Source: Leuctra nigra (Eukaryota; Arthropoda; Insecta; Plecoptera; Leuctridae). From it: a stretch of 64,000 nucleotides of DNA. The notes below the pieces were generated by a model. It saw nothing but the letters and a program-made list of their open reading frames with translations, ran no database searches and was not told where the DNA came from. Positions 22,038 through 35,300 of this stretch are shown here, piece by piece. The stretch covers positions 16,585,705 to 16,649,704 of the forward strand of contig OW203769.1 in NCBI GenBank assembly GCA_934045905.1, in the 5' to 3' direction. The translations under genes were made by a program, and so were the position numbers. Each line of letters opens with the position of its first letter. Position 1 is the stretch's first letter.

Positions 22038-23690
22038 TCACTCTCTAGTCCAGTAGCGTATAATTGGTTTCCTAATCGTATCGCGGCATATGACGCGGTT
22101 CCCACACTTGGCAATACTGCGCGGGGATTTGCCGCAATGCATTATGGTCCGAGGACTAAGCTGCTATATGAATAACTAGAGGCAATCATACGCTGTTGCC
22201 ACATCAGCGGTCACCGGCAACACGGCGGTCGCATCTCATAATACTTTCATTGGACGGGCTTATTTGACTATCCTGCGCCACTTTGACAGTTGATAACACG
22301 GTATGTGTCTTCCTTACTCTGAAAAGTTATATTCAAAATTTGCACTGTGACTTTATTTTTACTTCAGCAATACAAAAAATTTATTTGTATCCTGAGGGTG
22401 GCCATTATGTTGGCACGTTGACGGGTCAGATTAACTTATAAATGGAGGTAATTGGATAAATGTTTGTAAAGTCGAGTGAAAAAAATAAATCGCAAAAAGA
22501 ACAGAACAAAAGTACAGAATCGGCAGCTATTCGGTACCATAAAGATGGCTGCAACAAGGAGGGATTTCTCAAGCAAACTATGATTAAGAAATAGAAAATG
22601 TATATATTGCCAAAGTTCTTGTTAGCTTATCTTCCAGACAAAGTTCTTGTAAGATAACTTCTTATATAGAAGATGTAATCAGTAGAAGTTTAGGTGCTAG
22701 CATCTTGATCTGTTAGCTATCTAACTTTGGGTAGAGGTACAAAGACTAGCTCTTAGTTGCCAGATTGTTTCCCATAAGCGAGCTGTGATTTGTTTCTAAA
22801 ATATGTACATGATATTTTGTTTTCACGTAAATGCATTATTTAAATACTTTTTAACACATTTTAATATAATCTGAAGAAGAAAAACATTTTTCTTACTACG
22901 GCTAAATAGTAATGCGGAACGTTTTTCTCGTTAAATAAAGTCTCGGACGAATTTTTCATTATTTTTATTTGTTGGAATCCATCAATTTGCAATTAATAGA
23001 GCTTGATTAACTGATTCCAAAAGTGTGCAAACCAAAATCGAGAAAATGGACATCAGGCCTTCTACATCTCATCATTTTCCAGGATCGCATTTTCACGAAT
23101 CAAAACGTCTTCATTTCCCCCAGAATGTGCAACGTCATGAAGACGAATTACATCATTTCAAGTGAAGTAACATCAAGAATGATACTCTTAATTAGCGGAT
23201 GTAATCATGAGAAATGTCGAGATTATTCAAACAATAACTCTTGCCGCGCGCTGTAGAAGACTGGATGCTGGAGAAACGTGTGCGCGTCTTTGTGAGACAA
23301 GACTGGAGCTAAGTTGCTGATAAGAGAAGCGCCAGATAAATGTGTTTCATGTTATTAATGAGAGAAGACAAGTCAGTTGTTATCAGCATCAAGTTGGGTT
23401 AAGTGAAGGCATGATTACACTGCTGGTTTGCAATAATGTAATGAAGTAATTTTTAATATAAATAGGTAATTATATTTTAGAAGTTTATTCAGCTGATAAT
23501 TTAAAACTTTCTGGTAGATATGGTAAAACATTTTAACTCCCATACAGTGCATTTAAATATTTTTCGTGGAAGCTTTCAGAATCCATTTATAATGAAATAA
23601 TGCGGTAAGCTGATAACATTTTTGATAACGTTGTATGTAGTAAAAAAAATTATCAGATTATAACCGCATTATTTCCTTACTTAACCCTGC
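22038..23690. other. Intergenic, no gene seen
   Basis: One short repeat copy (about 22395-22450) carries GTTGGCACGTTGACGGGTC, shared with 43140-43275 and 48975-49130. The rest is AT-rich with short frames only. Confidence 0.45.
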
Positions 23691-23694
23691 GTTA

Positions 23695-24484
23695 CCAACG
23701 TGGGGATTCTCAAACCCCACGAATTGTTTTTTCCCCTTTGTTTATTACTAAGTTGCAATATCAACCCTGCCTTCTCAGTACCTTCAAGTTGAACTGTCTA
23801 GCAATGAAAACTATCGCTAGATCGAACTAGATATGCTTAGTTTTATAATTGTGGTAATTCAACATTATTTTGGGTGTAGGAAACCCCACCTCCGCAATGG
23901 CGTGACCAAGCTGAGTTTCAAGGTCACACCTAAATATTAATTAAATATTGATTAAAGCATATTAAAGTGAATGTTCACAAATTATTTTTGATCAATGTGA
24001 ATATTAGAAGACACTTGATGAACATTTGATGTAAAAAATCTCGATATAAATTTCAAAACAAATAATTAAATTTATCGGTCATTTTTTTAGCACAGAATTC
24101 CCATAAGAGATAAAAACGTAAAAACTTGAATTCCATATTTTTTTACGGGAAGAAAACAACATCTACATGATCAGTCGAAGAGTCTTCTTCAGTAATATTG
24201 TTAATTAAAAATTCCAATTTTGACATTTTAAATTTATTTGATTTTATTTGTGTGCCAATGCCAAAAAAGCAGGCATTTATTGTTAAAATTTTACAAATAC
24301 ATAATTATTTTTAAATATTAAACTTTTCTACTCTTAGTACATAGTAATACTAATAACAATCCCTTCTGTAAAGACCAAAATACTAGATTTGATTCCAGCA
24401 TGTTGCAAAAGCTATTTTACTTTTGGGGTTTCTTACACCCCTCCTCCGTAATGGTGGGAAAAATGGGACCTCATGAATGCAGGG
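23695..24484. mobile_element. TTAA-flanked element with CCCTGC ends
   Basis: Begins CCCTGCGTTACC and ends GAATGCAGGG, each side flanked by TTAA (23691-23694 and 24485-24488). TTAA duplication with CCC/GGG ends is typical of piggyBac-type transposition. The 790-bp interior has no transposase. Confidence 0.7.
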
Positions 24485-24649
24485 TTAATTTAAATATTTT
24501 ATATTATATTATTTTATTTTTGATATTTGAATGTCAGCCGTCTTCAGATTTTTTAGGATATACCTATAAGTATATCCTAAAAAAATATGTATGTATAAAT
24601 ATTTTTTCTGTTACCAGAAAAAGTTTTAAAAAACTATTATAAGAATATA

Positions 24650-25549
24650 CTAGGAAAACGCTCTGTGTGACGCGTTGATGAGCGAGCACGGATACACGCA
24701 ACACCTCGAACCGAAATTATGTCTATCGAAAATGGCATTAAAAGCCAATAATTCTTGAATTTCGTCACAGACTTATATAAATATCTCCAAAATCTCCAAA
24801 AATATTGGTCCCAATAACCTTGCTAAGTTTTAAGTTGATCGATTAACCCTTTGATTTAACGGTTCCTTGTTAAGTTTCAAAAATCACAGGATATGTTTCA
24901 AAAAATATACCGGGACCACTCATATGATATGATATTAGTGTGTACACAATATCAGATCAATCTGTTGAACGGTCATTATTAGTTTCATTTCGTTTGAAAC
25001 TTTCTGCTCTAACTACCTTGCCTTGAACTGAAGATTCGAAGTCGCCGTGAATTTGACAGCCAACGAGCAAAATGTCCCTAGAATTACAAAAACGTTTGAA
25101 AATAACGACAGATTAGACTGGAAATTGGCAAAAATATCTTAAATGTTGGTACCAATGACCATGCAAAGTTTTTAGTTGGTCGGTCAATCGGTTCTAGTTT
25201 AAATTTCAAAAAATCACAGGAAAAATGGTTTCAAATTTAGACCAATGGGAGAATTTTGCTGAAACTTTTTATGATTGGGTAAAATGTTGGTTGCAATGAC
25301 TTTGCTAAATTTCAAATTGAGCAGAGCAACCAATCGAAAGATATTTTTTTTTAAACTTGAACCAATCACAGGAGACCGTTCAAAAACGATCCCAGAGACC
25401 GCATAGATTACGTTAGCATATGTGCAAAGTTTCAGATAGATTGAATTTGCGGTTTAACCTGGGCTGTGCGGACAAAAAAAAAAACAACAAAAAAACACAC
25501 AGAGAAAGTGCCATAAGAGTACCGTGGTGACGCTCGCTACGCTCGCTCA
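24650..25549 (-). mobile_element. Helentron-like non-autonomous element
   Basis: In + orientation it reads CTAGGAAAACGCTCTGTGTG at the left and CTCGCTACGCTCGCTCA at the right. Both flanks supply the expected A/T. The interior carries the family modules and an A-rich run near 25480. About 900 bp, apparently full length. Confidence 0.8.
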
Positions 25550-25574
25550 ATTAGAAAGAATTAATACCTAATAT

Positions 25575-25790
25575 ACAAATATTGTTACCATCCGCCCTCT
25601 AGGTGATACCAACCTCTATTATAAAGGTTGATAATATACAAATATTGTAACCATCCGCCCTCTAGGTGATACCAACCTCTATTATAGAGGTTGATAATAT
25701 ACAAATATTGTTACCATCCGCCCTCTAGGTGTTACCAACCTCTTTAGAGGTTGCGGAAGGTAACAATATTTGTATATAGTATTAATAATA
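25575..25790. repeat. Three-copy 63-bp tandem repeat with internal hairpin
   Basis: Units contain TACAAATATTGTTACCATCC, GCCCTCTAGGTGATACCAACC and a hairpin TCTATTATAGA. The array ends in an inverted partial unit (GGTAACAATATTTGTATA). It may be a tandemly amplified MITE. Confidence 0.75.
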
Positions 25791-25799
25791 TATTCTTCT

Positions 25800-26875
25800 A
25801 ATTGCTTTTTAAAACATTTTATAGAAATATAATGACCTATTTATATTAAAAATTACTTCATTACATTATTGCAAACTAGCTGTGTAATCATGCATTCACT
25901 GTTTTAAAATATGATGTCGAAGTATTCTTACGTAGATTTAATTTTTGATTATCTTCAACACTGATTGTTATAAATGTGTATTGTTTTGTATTCGACAGCT
26001 TATACCAAACTACGAGGCGAGGGGGTCATTACATTCGCGGACTCAAAGGGTTACAGTAGAGATGTGAGTTTCTAGAACACACAGTTCAAATGTGTGACCT
26101 TTTTAGGGAATATATACCAAATTTTAGAATAATTGTGTCATTATTGAATAAGTTATTGCCGAATAAGCAAGTCAACCTCGAAGCACATTTAATTGTCAAA
26201 TTGAGTGTCGCGCAGTCATCAAATTCATTCAAAATCAAGGGAAACCACCTCAAACGATTTTGGAAGAGATTTTAATGTTTACGGGGACTGTTGCATGGTT
26301 TTCCATAGAAAAACCTATTCCAAGATGATTTACACTGATTTTGAAAGAACTTGATGACGGTGCAACACTCAATTGTACAATTAAAATATTCTTCGAGGTT
26401 CACTTACTTTGGCGACTTACACAATTATGCAAAATGTAGGTACTACATTTGCAATCTCTGTCTCTATATGCATTTAGTGTAACTCTGCCCGGCGGAACCG
26501 TGCCGTGGCGCAATCTGTGTTTCAACCTCATTAACCTCGCAACACGACACGTGACCGGATCCCTGGCTTGCTATTGGCGGAGAAGATCGTCTAGAAGACA
26601 ATGCTGATAGCATCAGAGTGTTCTCGCGCAATTGTGCTGCATCGATTGCTGGCAATCAACCGGGCGTGATAATGTACAGGGGGTTGGGGGGGATTTTTAT
26701 AAATTAACTAAGTTTACAAATTCTCCAGCTTTGTGTCTGTTCATCTTTTTTGGTATTTCCCCAAGTCGAGTCAAGAAATTTTTTTAAAAAAAATGACGAA
26801 ATGAATATTCTTGTGAAATATGATTTTTGATGATAACCTCAGATAGGCAGATGTAAATAAATACCAACTGCAATG
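25800..26875. other. Intergenic with a GC-richer block
   Basis: Mostly AT-rich. A block at about 26480-26660 is GC-richer, with CACGTGAC and CTATTGGCGG (E-box-like and inverted CCAAT-like). It could be regulatory, but no start site or exon is evident. Confidence 0.3.
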
Positions 26876-26879
26876 TGAA

Positions 26880-26990
26880 AAGATTTTCCTCGAGTGGGAC
26901 TCGAACCCACGACCTTCCGATATCCAGTCCAGCTTGGACTCAAACGCGTTTATAAGACCAATTGTCCACAGCTTTTCGCTCAGATTATCC
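26880..26990 (-). repeat. tRNA-like sequence, tRNA pseudogene or SINE head
   Basis: On the - strand a good T-arm, GTGGGTTCGAGTCCCAC, follows a plausible A box TGGACAATTGG. The acceptor stem does not pair and the middle is too long, so this is not a functional tRNA. It is probably a SINE head or decayed pseudogene. Confidence 0.5.
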
Positions 26991-29220
26991 AGGTAAAGCG
27001 AAGTGTAATGTATAAATCATTTTTCCTGTCAAACCAAGAGGCCGATCTTGCTAAAAATCAATAGAAAGACGAACAGGATAATATTAAATCGCGAGTCAGC
27101 AAAATCGAAAAAATTCAAAAAATGCAAATCAGGATTTGCCAGCCGTAAGTAAAAGTTTGACTGTGAGCATAGGGGCACCCCCCCCCCCCCCCCCTGTCGG
27201 CGCCCATGCCCCGCGACAAGGTCCTGTAATGAAAGCATCTGGCCTCGGTCTCTGCATGTTACAATGAGTGATGAAGTCAGTGTGGGGGGTGGGGGGTGGG
27301 TCCATGATGGAGTCAGGAGCACAATCTGTTCCCCACCCCAGCAGTGGTTTAAATAGCCCAGCATGATCCCGCATTGTCTTGTGACCACGGTCTCTGAGAT
27401 GCAGCATATGGACAAGTGCATCGCGCACATCTGTCAGCTCCAGTAGGCTCTGGATGCAAGGCAAGGTGCTTGTATTGCCGATGAATTAGGTCACTGAATA
27501 GACCACATTGAAGTGATTTGGTTGGCTCTGCTTTTCACAAGATGTCGCATGCAGTCGATGATACTGATATTTATTTATGTTATTCAACAATAGGTTGTAA
27601 TATAAATAGATACCTGGAAACTCGCAATGCATAATATAACAAATTTGAATATTTTACACTAGATAACTATTAGTTTGATCTGTCGAACAAGACCATTATA
27701 ATTCGTGAAATTGAGCCGAACTGTCTTGGTTTGCTAAATTTAAAATTTCACTATGTTATGGCAGAATTGCGATCTCGCCAACGTCAGGAAATTCTAAAGA
27801 TTGATGCGAAATACAAATAAGCTATCATATTATTAGACACTTCTTACGAAGAAAGCCAATCAAACGGCACAAACATTTTATTAAAATATTTATAACATCA
27901 CAAATAATATAATTACAATTAAATTGAGAACTATTACTCAGTCAAAGAACCCACGTTTTCTCATGTAGAAATAACTTTTTGAAAACACAGCCATTAAAAA
28001 TGGATGCCTCAAGGACACAGTATAACATTATTGAAATTTTAAATATAAGAAATATGATTATATTCTAGAATTATTATAAATTATAGAAAAATCATTTAAT
28101 TAGAAATGAAAGCAGTATAAGTACAAATGATGATGATAATGATGATGATGATGATGGTCAACAACAATGAATGTTGTTGACAAGTTAAAACATTTAAAAA
28201 CAACCACGAAAAAAAGAAAGAATAAATACCTAAGTGGAAACGACTATCATAGAAACAAAACGAAATATGAATTCAGCAAAGAAAAACCAATAGCAATGAA
28301 GAAGATATAAGCAAAATGAAACACCAATTTTATTGAAATAATAGTCCTACATTATATTTAAATCTTATTATAGGTTCACTGAATATATTATTGAATAAAT
28401 ATTGCAAAATAATATTATTTTGACTGAACTAATTTTAAATCAGTAACTCTATAATAAGTACATCGTTGGTACTTTTACAAGTACCTTAGCCTATGAAAAT
28501 GACAGAGAAAAAAACACAGATTGGTATTGAATATTCTATAAGTCAGGAAGTAGCAATTCTGCTCTTCATTAGCATATTAAAGAGCGCTGTGGTTAGCTGG
28601 CTATTAGAATGATATCCTCAACACATGTTCCTGCCATGCCCGTGATACTTGTCTCTGGGGTATGACGTTTACCCCGGCAGATGGCCACTCCTGGGGGGGG
28701 GGGGGGGGGGGGCTCTCAATACCTCATTGAAAACTAGTCAGCCACCCCTATGTAGCCAACCCTTGTGCAGTTTAATGCATTCGTAAGTACGCTGGGGGGA
28801 GTGGAGATGACGGCAGAATGTTTTACTTTGAATTTGGGATTCTTGACTGGCCATCGGGTTTGGGTTGATGATAGTTTTATTGAGCATATGTGGTGAAAAG
28901 TTCAGTAACATGACAGGTATTTTACACAGTTTGATTTGTCACAGAAATTAACATAAAATACCTAGCTGAATCAATAATATAAAAAATCTTAATTATTTAT
29001 ATTTTTTAATAAAACTATTGGGGACAATTATTTGAATAAATGTCTTGAGCAAGTATTGATCAAAACTTACCTTGTCGTGTTTTAACGAAATATTTTAATA
29101 TTCCTATTCCTATTCCTCAATTAATAATATGACATTATTTTTAAAGTAATTGAAAGTATTGGGATATTTCGTCATGTTTTTGTAAAATTATTTATTATTT
29201 TGTCTACAGTTTCGATTTTT
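26991..29220. other. Intergenic, no gene seen
   Basis: Contains a C run (about 27178) with nearby GGGTGGGGGGTGGG, a GATGATGAT microsatellite (about 28128-28157) and a G run (about 28693). Open frames up to 133 codons near 27029-27464 cross these runs and lack support. Confidence 0.45.
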
Positions 29221-30025
29221 TGAGCGATCGAAGCGAGCGTCTCCTTTCGGCTCATTTGGCACGGATCTCTGTTTTTTTGTTTTTTGTTTTGTTTTTTTTC
29301 GGTTGGGTGAGGCTGTACAGGTCAGAGTTTTTCTTCGATCGATCTGAAATTTTGCACTCATGTAGAGACAACCTTTTCTGTTTGCAGGCCCCAAATTTTT
29401 TTTAAATCCATTCATTGGTTAAAATTGAAATAAACATCTCCTGATAGGTTGAAAAATGAAAATGGTCTTCGATAAATCTGATTATATTCATATTTTGGCT
29501 ATACAGGTCAGAGTTTTTCTTTGATCGAGCTGAAATTTTGCACACATGTAAAGCCAACCTTCTTTGTTTGAAGACCATAATTTTTTTGAAATCCAATTAT
29601 TGGTTAAAATTTAAATAAATATCTCCTGATAGGCTGAAAAATGAAAACGGTCTTTGATAATTCAGATCAAACTCATATTTTGCACGATCATTAAGACCAA
29701 CATTGTCTCTTATTTTACAAAATGTCATCCCAATCAGTTAAGAACGTATGAACTTATTAACATTTTTCATATCTGTCAGTAATGAAGTATCAAAATGAAT
29801 GTTTTCCAGTGCCAATTGAATTGCATCTGATTTGCTATATTTACCAGGATGAGATGTTATTTTCAAGTTTCAATGAAAAGCATAATATGTTGTGTTGATT
29901 GAGTGATCATATTTCAATTCAATATAGATGTATATGTTTTCTGTGCTTGTGTACGCATTTCAGGTTCGAGAATTTGCACGTCCCCGTGCTCGCTCACCAA
30001 CGCGTTACACTGAGCGTTTTCCTAG
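29221..30025 (+). mobile_element. Helentron-like non-autonomous element
   Basis: Starts TGAGCGATCGAAGCGAGCG after a T and ends CGCGTTACACTGAGCG-TTTTCCTAG followed by T. The AGCTGAAATTTTGCACACATG module is present twice. About 805 bp. Confidence 0.8.
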
Positions 30026-30700
30026 TATATTAAAATCTTCCTCAGGACAAAACTTTACAAATTTACATAAAAAAGAAAAACGTTTTGTGTTTTAACTTAA
30101 TTACTGTTGATTTAATTTGTCAAATTATGTCTAAATATTGATCCGTGGATTTCAGGCTGAAAACCGTAATACTAATATTATCTAATAAAAATTGTAAAAT
30201 TTGAGTTAATTTTTTCTGATTTTCTCCAATTCTTGTAAACATTTACAAGAATTTCTCTGGTTGTCTTATCAACAGCCTGAAATATCCTATTCGTGCTGGT
30301 GTTCACCGGTGCTCACTTACATTCGCATTAGCTCGCTATTACGTCGACCTTGAATCACACCCCGACCCGAGGGCACCTCCCCCTCACCCCCTGCGCACTT
30401 GCTGCATTGTGCCGGCTGACATATGTGCTTGGCAACCACACACACACAGTCATGCTACACTCACACATACACATGGCAGGTGCTGTCAGTGCACACACAA
30501 GCAGTCAATGAAGACACTGAAGTTTGAGTGGAATCAGGTGCGATATTCAATAGCGCTTACCAGATGATTGTTCAGTAGTTAGAGTCAAAGAGAGGCAATC
30601 ATTGATTAACGCTTTTTGATAGGGATTGAAGCGCGACGGCTGACATTGTCTTGCGTTAAATTGCAGAGAAACCTGACACAGAAAACAATATGCTTCGATA
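30026..30700. other. Intergenic, no gene seen
   Basis: AT-rich, then a C-rich and CA-rich stretch (about 30340-30500) with CACACACACACA. No coding support. Confidence 0.4.
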
Positions 30701-30704
30701 GATA

Positions 30705-31205
30705 CAAGCGCTCGGCCGTTTTAAAAAATTGAGAGAGAAAAATTGTTTCATAAGTGGGTGTAACTTTGACAGGATGTTCACATGATCAGTCTGATTGTAT
30801 ATTAGAAGCACTTTTTCATTTTTGCTTCGTGCCTTGTTAATTAGGCGCCGGTTATTCAACAAAACCGCTCAAAATTATGAAATTTTCGATACGATTGGAG
30901 ACCGAACTTGTTAACTAATTGATCTCAAATTCTAAGTATGATTAGATCAAGTACAAACTTAGGGTCATCACTTGGACCATTTTTCACATTAAATTTCTTA
31001 CGGCACTCAGCGAGACAAGAAAATATACCATTTTTCACCAAATCTCAACTAATTACTAAAACAAAGTAAGAAATTAAAAATGTACCAAGTGATAAGTGAT
31101 AACCCTAAGTTTGTCTTTTAAATTTCAAATCATTTTACAACCCATTTTGTCTCCACGTATCCAAAAAAAAGTGCCTGCAACAAGCGGAAAAATCGCTCGC
31201 GCTGC
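30705..31205. mobile_element. Family B element
   Basis: Shares GCTCGGCCGTTTTA, GTGGGTGTAACTTTGACAGG and the end AATCGCTCGCGCTGCACCAC with 56978-57489. The terminal TTAA has decayed. Confidence 0.65.
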
Positions 31206-32318
31206 ACCACGTCGAATTACATATAGAAAATATAACAAGGGCAGAGAACAGAACCTCTAGAATGAGATTTCAGAAAGCTCATAGAACAAGAAATAGATTT
31301 TGATGAAAATATTCATTGTGTCCGGTACAATGATCCCCCCCCCCCCCCTCTAGCTGACGTCACTTCACTACATCCCTTGATCGCGGTGCACAATTCAACC
31401 CTGGCAGTGTCATGATGCAACATATGGCACCAGTCGGGGCCCATGAGGGGCCATGTCAGGGGGGGGGGGGGGGGGCATGGGGGCTGGAAGCACTAGGTGC
31501 GGCCAATATTGTGCACTTTGTCGTACTGTCAATAGAGGTAATTAATTATTTATTTTGTGTGAGAATGTGGCAATTTTGTAAATTTTGCAATTCAAAACAT
31601 ATAAACATACAACATCAATTTAATATTTATTATTATATGAAAACATATTTTTATTATTAAGTTCAGAAATACTTATGTTTAGATTAGTCTATATGAAGAT
31701 GTTATTAAAATAGTAAATATTTTCTTATGTTAAAATAGACACACTAACCTACCACAGAACATTTAAAAGTGTAATTACAAATAAGTGTAATGCTCTCAGT
31801 AAGGAATCCTATTTCAGATCGGAAGTAAAACACACATATTTCATGCAAAAATACCTGATTATTTGTAGGTGGAACGAAGAGCAAAACTCCGAGCAAAACT
31901 CCATACTCAAAGAAGTGCAAATTCCATTGTCTCCGGCTTATAAAATGCTTGCCAGCTCATCAACAACTCTTCAACAGTTGACTCAAGTCAGCACTGCGAT
32001 CGTATATCGCATAACTTTGCTCGACAAACGATCGACAACTCTTATGAGAGATCAGCATTGACTTGACTTTGTAATTGATCGACTATGATGTGTCAATGTT
32101 ATTCTGCCAAAAGAGTTGTCGAACGATTGTTGACAAAAGTTTAGCCAATTGATGTCGGTTCTTTGTATAGTTTGTGTAGTTGACCTTCAAAAGACCAATC
32201 CTATGACGCTCCTGTAATGTTAGCGTCAGCCATACGTCGTAAAGGATGTCTCTTTTGGAGGACAATAACAATATAGCTTTACGAAAGAACTGGCGTCATA
32301 TTGAAGAGTCTGTCAACA
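31206..32318. other. Intergenic downstream of the adhesion GPCR gene
   Basis: Contains a C run (about 31335) and a G run (about 31461). The rest is AT-rich with no supported exon. Confidence 0.4.
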
Positions 32319-32324
32319 TTTAAT
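32319..32324 (-). terminator. Possible poly(A) signal of the adhesion GPCR gene
   Basis: ATTAAA on the - strand lies 7 bp after the TGA stop. If used, the 3' UTR would be very short. A more distal signal cannot be excluded. Confidence 0.3.
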
Positions 32325-32331
32325 AAGGTAT

Positions 32332-35300
32332 TCAACTACTTTTAGAAGACACGTTATCCGTCAGAGTTTTATTAGAAAACGAGTTCCTCTGTGAATCCTC
32401 AGACGATCTGTCGACGGCGATGATCTTGTCAACCGCTACCCTCCAATACCCCAACGTCTTTCTCTCCATCAACACCAGGAAGACGAACAACAAGACTCCT
32501 TGCAACGTCGCCGTGATGCAGAACAAGTAGGCGAAGACGATGTCCCGGGCGAAGAGTCCGAACACCCACGTCAGTCCAGCCAGGAGGAACAAGACGACCA
32601 GCGTGCGGAGGCGACGCAGAAGTATCGTGCGATCCTCAAGGCCGTGACGCTCCAGTTTAAGATCGTCTCCGTAGCAGCACCAGGAGTTGAGGCGGGAGCC
32701 GATCAAGATGAAGGCGGTGAAGTTGAATAGCAGGATGAATGAGATGGGAGAGGACACGGTCAGGAGGAAGGCGAGTCCCTCGGGATAACAGAAGGCTCTG
32801 GTTTCTGACTGCGTGTACAAGTGCGGGTCGATGCAGAGGAGGATGATGACCGGGAGGAGAGGAAGTCCCCAGGCGAAGAGAGACACTTTGAGAAGAAGAT
32901 GCGGCACGAGTTTGTTTCCGAGGAGTGTCAGGAGCCGCAGCATCTGTAGCGCGGACATGACGAGCATCCACAGCATGACGGCGAGGACGGAGTAGTGGAG
33001 GATCACGCCGAGGAGGATGCAGACTTCGCCGTTCTCCTCGGCCTGGATGGTCGCAACCAGGATGAAGGCGATGAGATTGAGAGCGACGGCTGCCGACATG
33101 TGGAGCAGGATCTTGTTGCTGAGCTCGCGGCGCCAGTGCTTGAAGCAGACGGCGGTGAGGGCGATGAGAGAGAGCGCGAACAGAGAGAGACAACAGCCGA
33201 CGAGAGAGATGATGTCGAGGGCTTGACTGGCGGCGGGGTTGAAGTTGTTTCCGCCGGTGATGATCTCGGCGAAGTTGGTGAGATGCGTGCAGCGGCAGAC
33301 GTCGAGCGAACTGTCCGGGGGCGACGTCAAGACGCATCCCTCCGTCGACCAGGAGTTCTCGTCGAAGTCCCAGAAGGCACACTCCTTGGTGTCCGACGTT
33401 TCAACGGGACTGAAGATGACGTCGACGTAATCGTCGTCGGCGAATGTCGCATTCTCGCCGTTCTCGTCGGTGAGGACTATGTTGATGACGTAGCTGTTGA
33501 CGGAGGCGTTGGAGGTGTTGTTCTGAATGAAGAGACGGCCGTTGGGGTAGGCGGTGAAGGCGAGACGCGCGTGCGCGGCGACCAGTGTCCGCGGCATGAC
33601 GGCCGCCACTTGGACGTCGTCGGGCAACGCGTGGCTCTCGTTCGAACGGATGACGGTGACGTTCGGCAACGCCGCGCCGTCGACAAGCGTCAAGGACAAC
33701 CCGATGACGGGATCGTCGGCCGCGACGTCGGCAACAAGTAGCGACAAGTTGCTGCGGACTGCGTGGACAAACTCTGTCCCGTTCTCCATGACAAGATTCC
33801 TGAGCACAATCTCCAGGTCCTGGATGATCTTCATGGTCGTGTTATGCTTCTGAGCCAGGATGTCCGCGTCGAGTTTCAAGACCTCGTTGACGAAGTCGGC
33901 GATCTGGTTGAGCTGCCTGCTGAGCACCGGCGTCTCCGTGAGGCCGTCGAGGAAGTCGGCGATGTTGTCGAGCGTCTCCTCGTCGGTGTCACCGATGATG
34001 GTGTCGTCGCACTCCTCCCACTCCTCCAGCCACCGCGACGTGTTCGACCAGGAGGCGCGGACGTCGGCGTCGTGGAGGCCGTCCAGCACGCATTCCCGTG
34101 CCGTCAGCACGCTCGGGGCGCCGGGGTTGCGCTTCACGACCCCGTGGGCTGTTGACAAGAGAGTATAGTGTTCACTCCTGTTATACAGGTCTAATAGTTC
34201 TTATTTGGAGTATGATATTGGATACACACGTGTCTTATTGATTTAAATTTATAGAGGTAAATTGTCTAGGTAGGTTTATACTCTTCAGTCTTCACACCCT
34301 GTAGGTAGATGATAAAATTAAAAATGTGCACAGTTAGTGAGACTGACCTGTATATCTTTAAGTGCAAGCGTAGGTTACCTAAAATCATTTGAACATGATT
34401 CTACCAATCTGTTTTATCAAGATTACATTTTTACAGATTTTAAAAAAGCAAATGTATTTAAATTATTAAATTATTTTAAACTCGATTAAAATTTAAAATC
34501 ATTTAATAATTTAAATACATTTGCTTTTTTAAAATCTGTAAAAATGTAATCTTGATAAAACAGATTGGTAGAATCATGTTCAAATGATCATTTAATAATA
34601 TTTAAATTTAATCATTTAATAATTTAAATACATTTGCTTTTTATAATATATATAATTATATAATATAATAATATTATATTTATATATATATATATATTTT
34701 TATATATAAATATATATAAATATTTATATAATATTTATATAATATAAAAATATTATATTATTTAATTGCCGGAACTCGATTAAAATTTAAAATCATTTAA
34801 TAATTTAAATACATTTGCTTTTTTAAAATCTGTAAAAATGTAATCTTGATAAAACAGATTGGTAGAATCATGTTCAAATGATTTTCAAACTAAGTATTAT
34901 CAGTCTCGTAAAAACCGATAATAATCAGTTGTACTCATAGTGTTTTCATAAATCTGTTATTTCTATGAACAATAATAGCATCAAAAGCAAGACTAAAAAT
35001 TAGTATGACAATTCTCAGAATTATAAAATGATTCTAATAAAAATTCTCGATATTGTTTCCAATAGACGTTAGAATCGTGTACCTGGTTTCGTCTCCGCCC
35101 AGGCGAATCCGTCGACCTCCTCGGCCGGACAGACGCCGACGTTCTTCATCGACACAACCTTCATCCTTATCGTCGGGGCAACCTCATTGGTCGGCGGCAA
35201 CTCGTCATGGTTCTCCGGCAGAGTGACACGGTAGAAGATGAGTTTCATCTCCAGACCTCGCGGAAAGGACGTCACCAATGTTGTAGAGCTCGTCGATGTG

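Noticed and set aside
21530..22175. Overlapping frames of up to 208 codons on both strands
   Set aside because: Generated by the 22-bp satellite; all frames are open together, the sign of a repeat rather than a gene.
26880..26990. Functional tRNA gene on the - strand
   Set aside because: Good T-arm only; no pairing acceptor stem and wrong spacing.
27029..27464. Two frames of 111 and 133 codons on the - strand
   Set aside because: Both depend on reading through C homopolymers as poly-Gly; no family resemblance.
32500..34168. Several long frames on the + strand, up to 248 codons
   Set aside because: Antisense shadows of the GC-rich receptor exon; they have no domain content.
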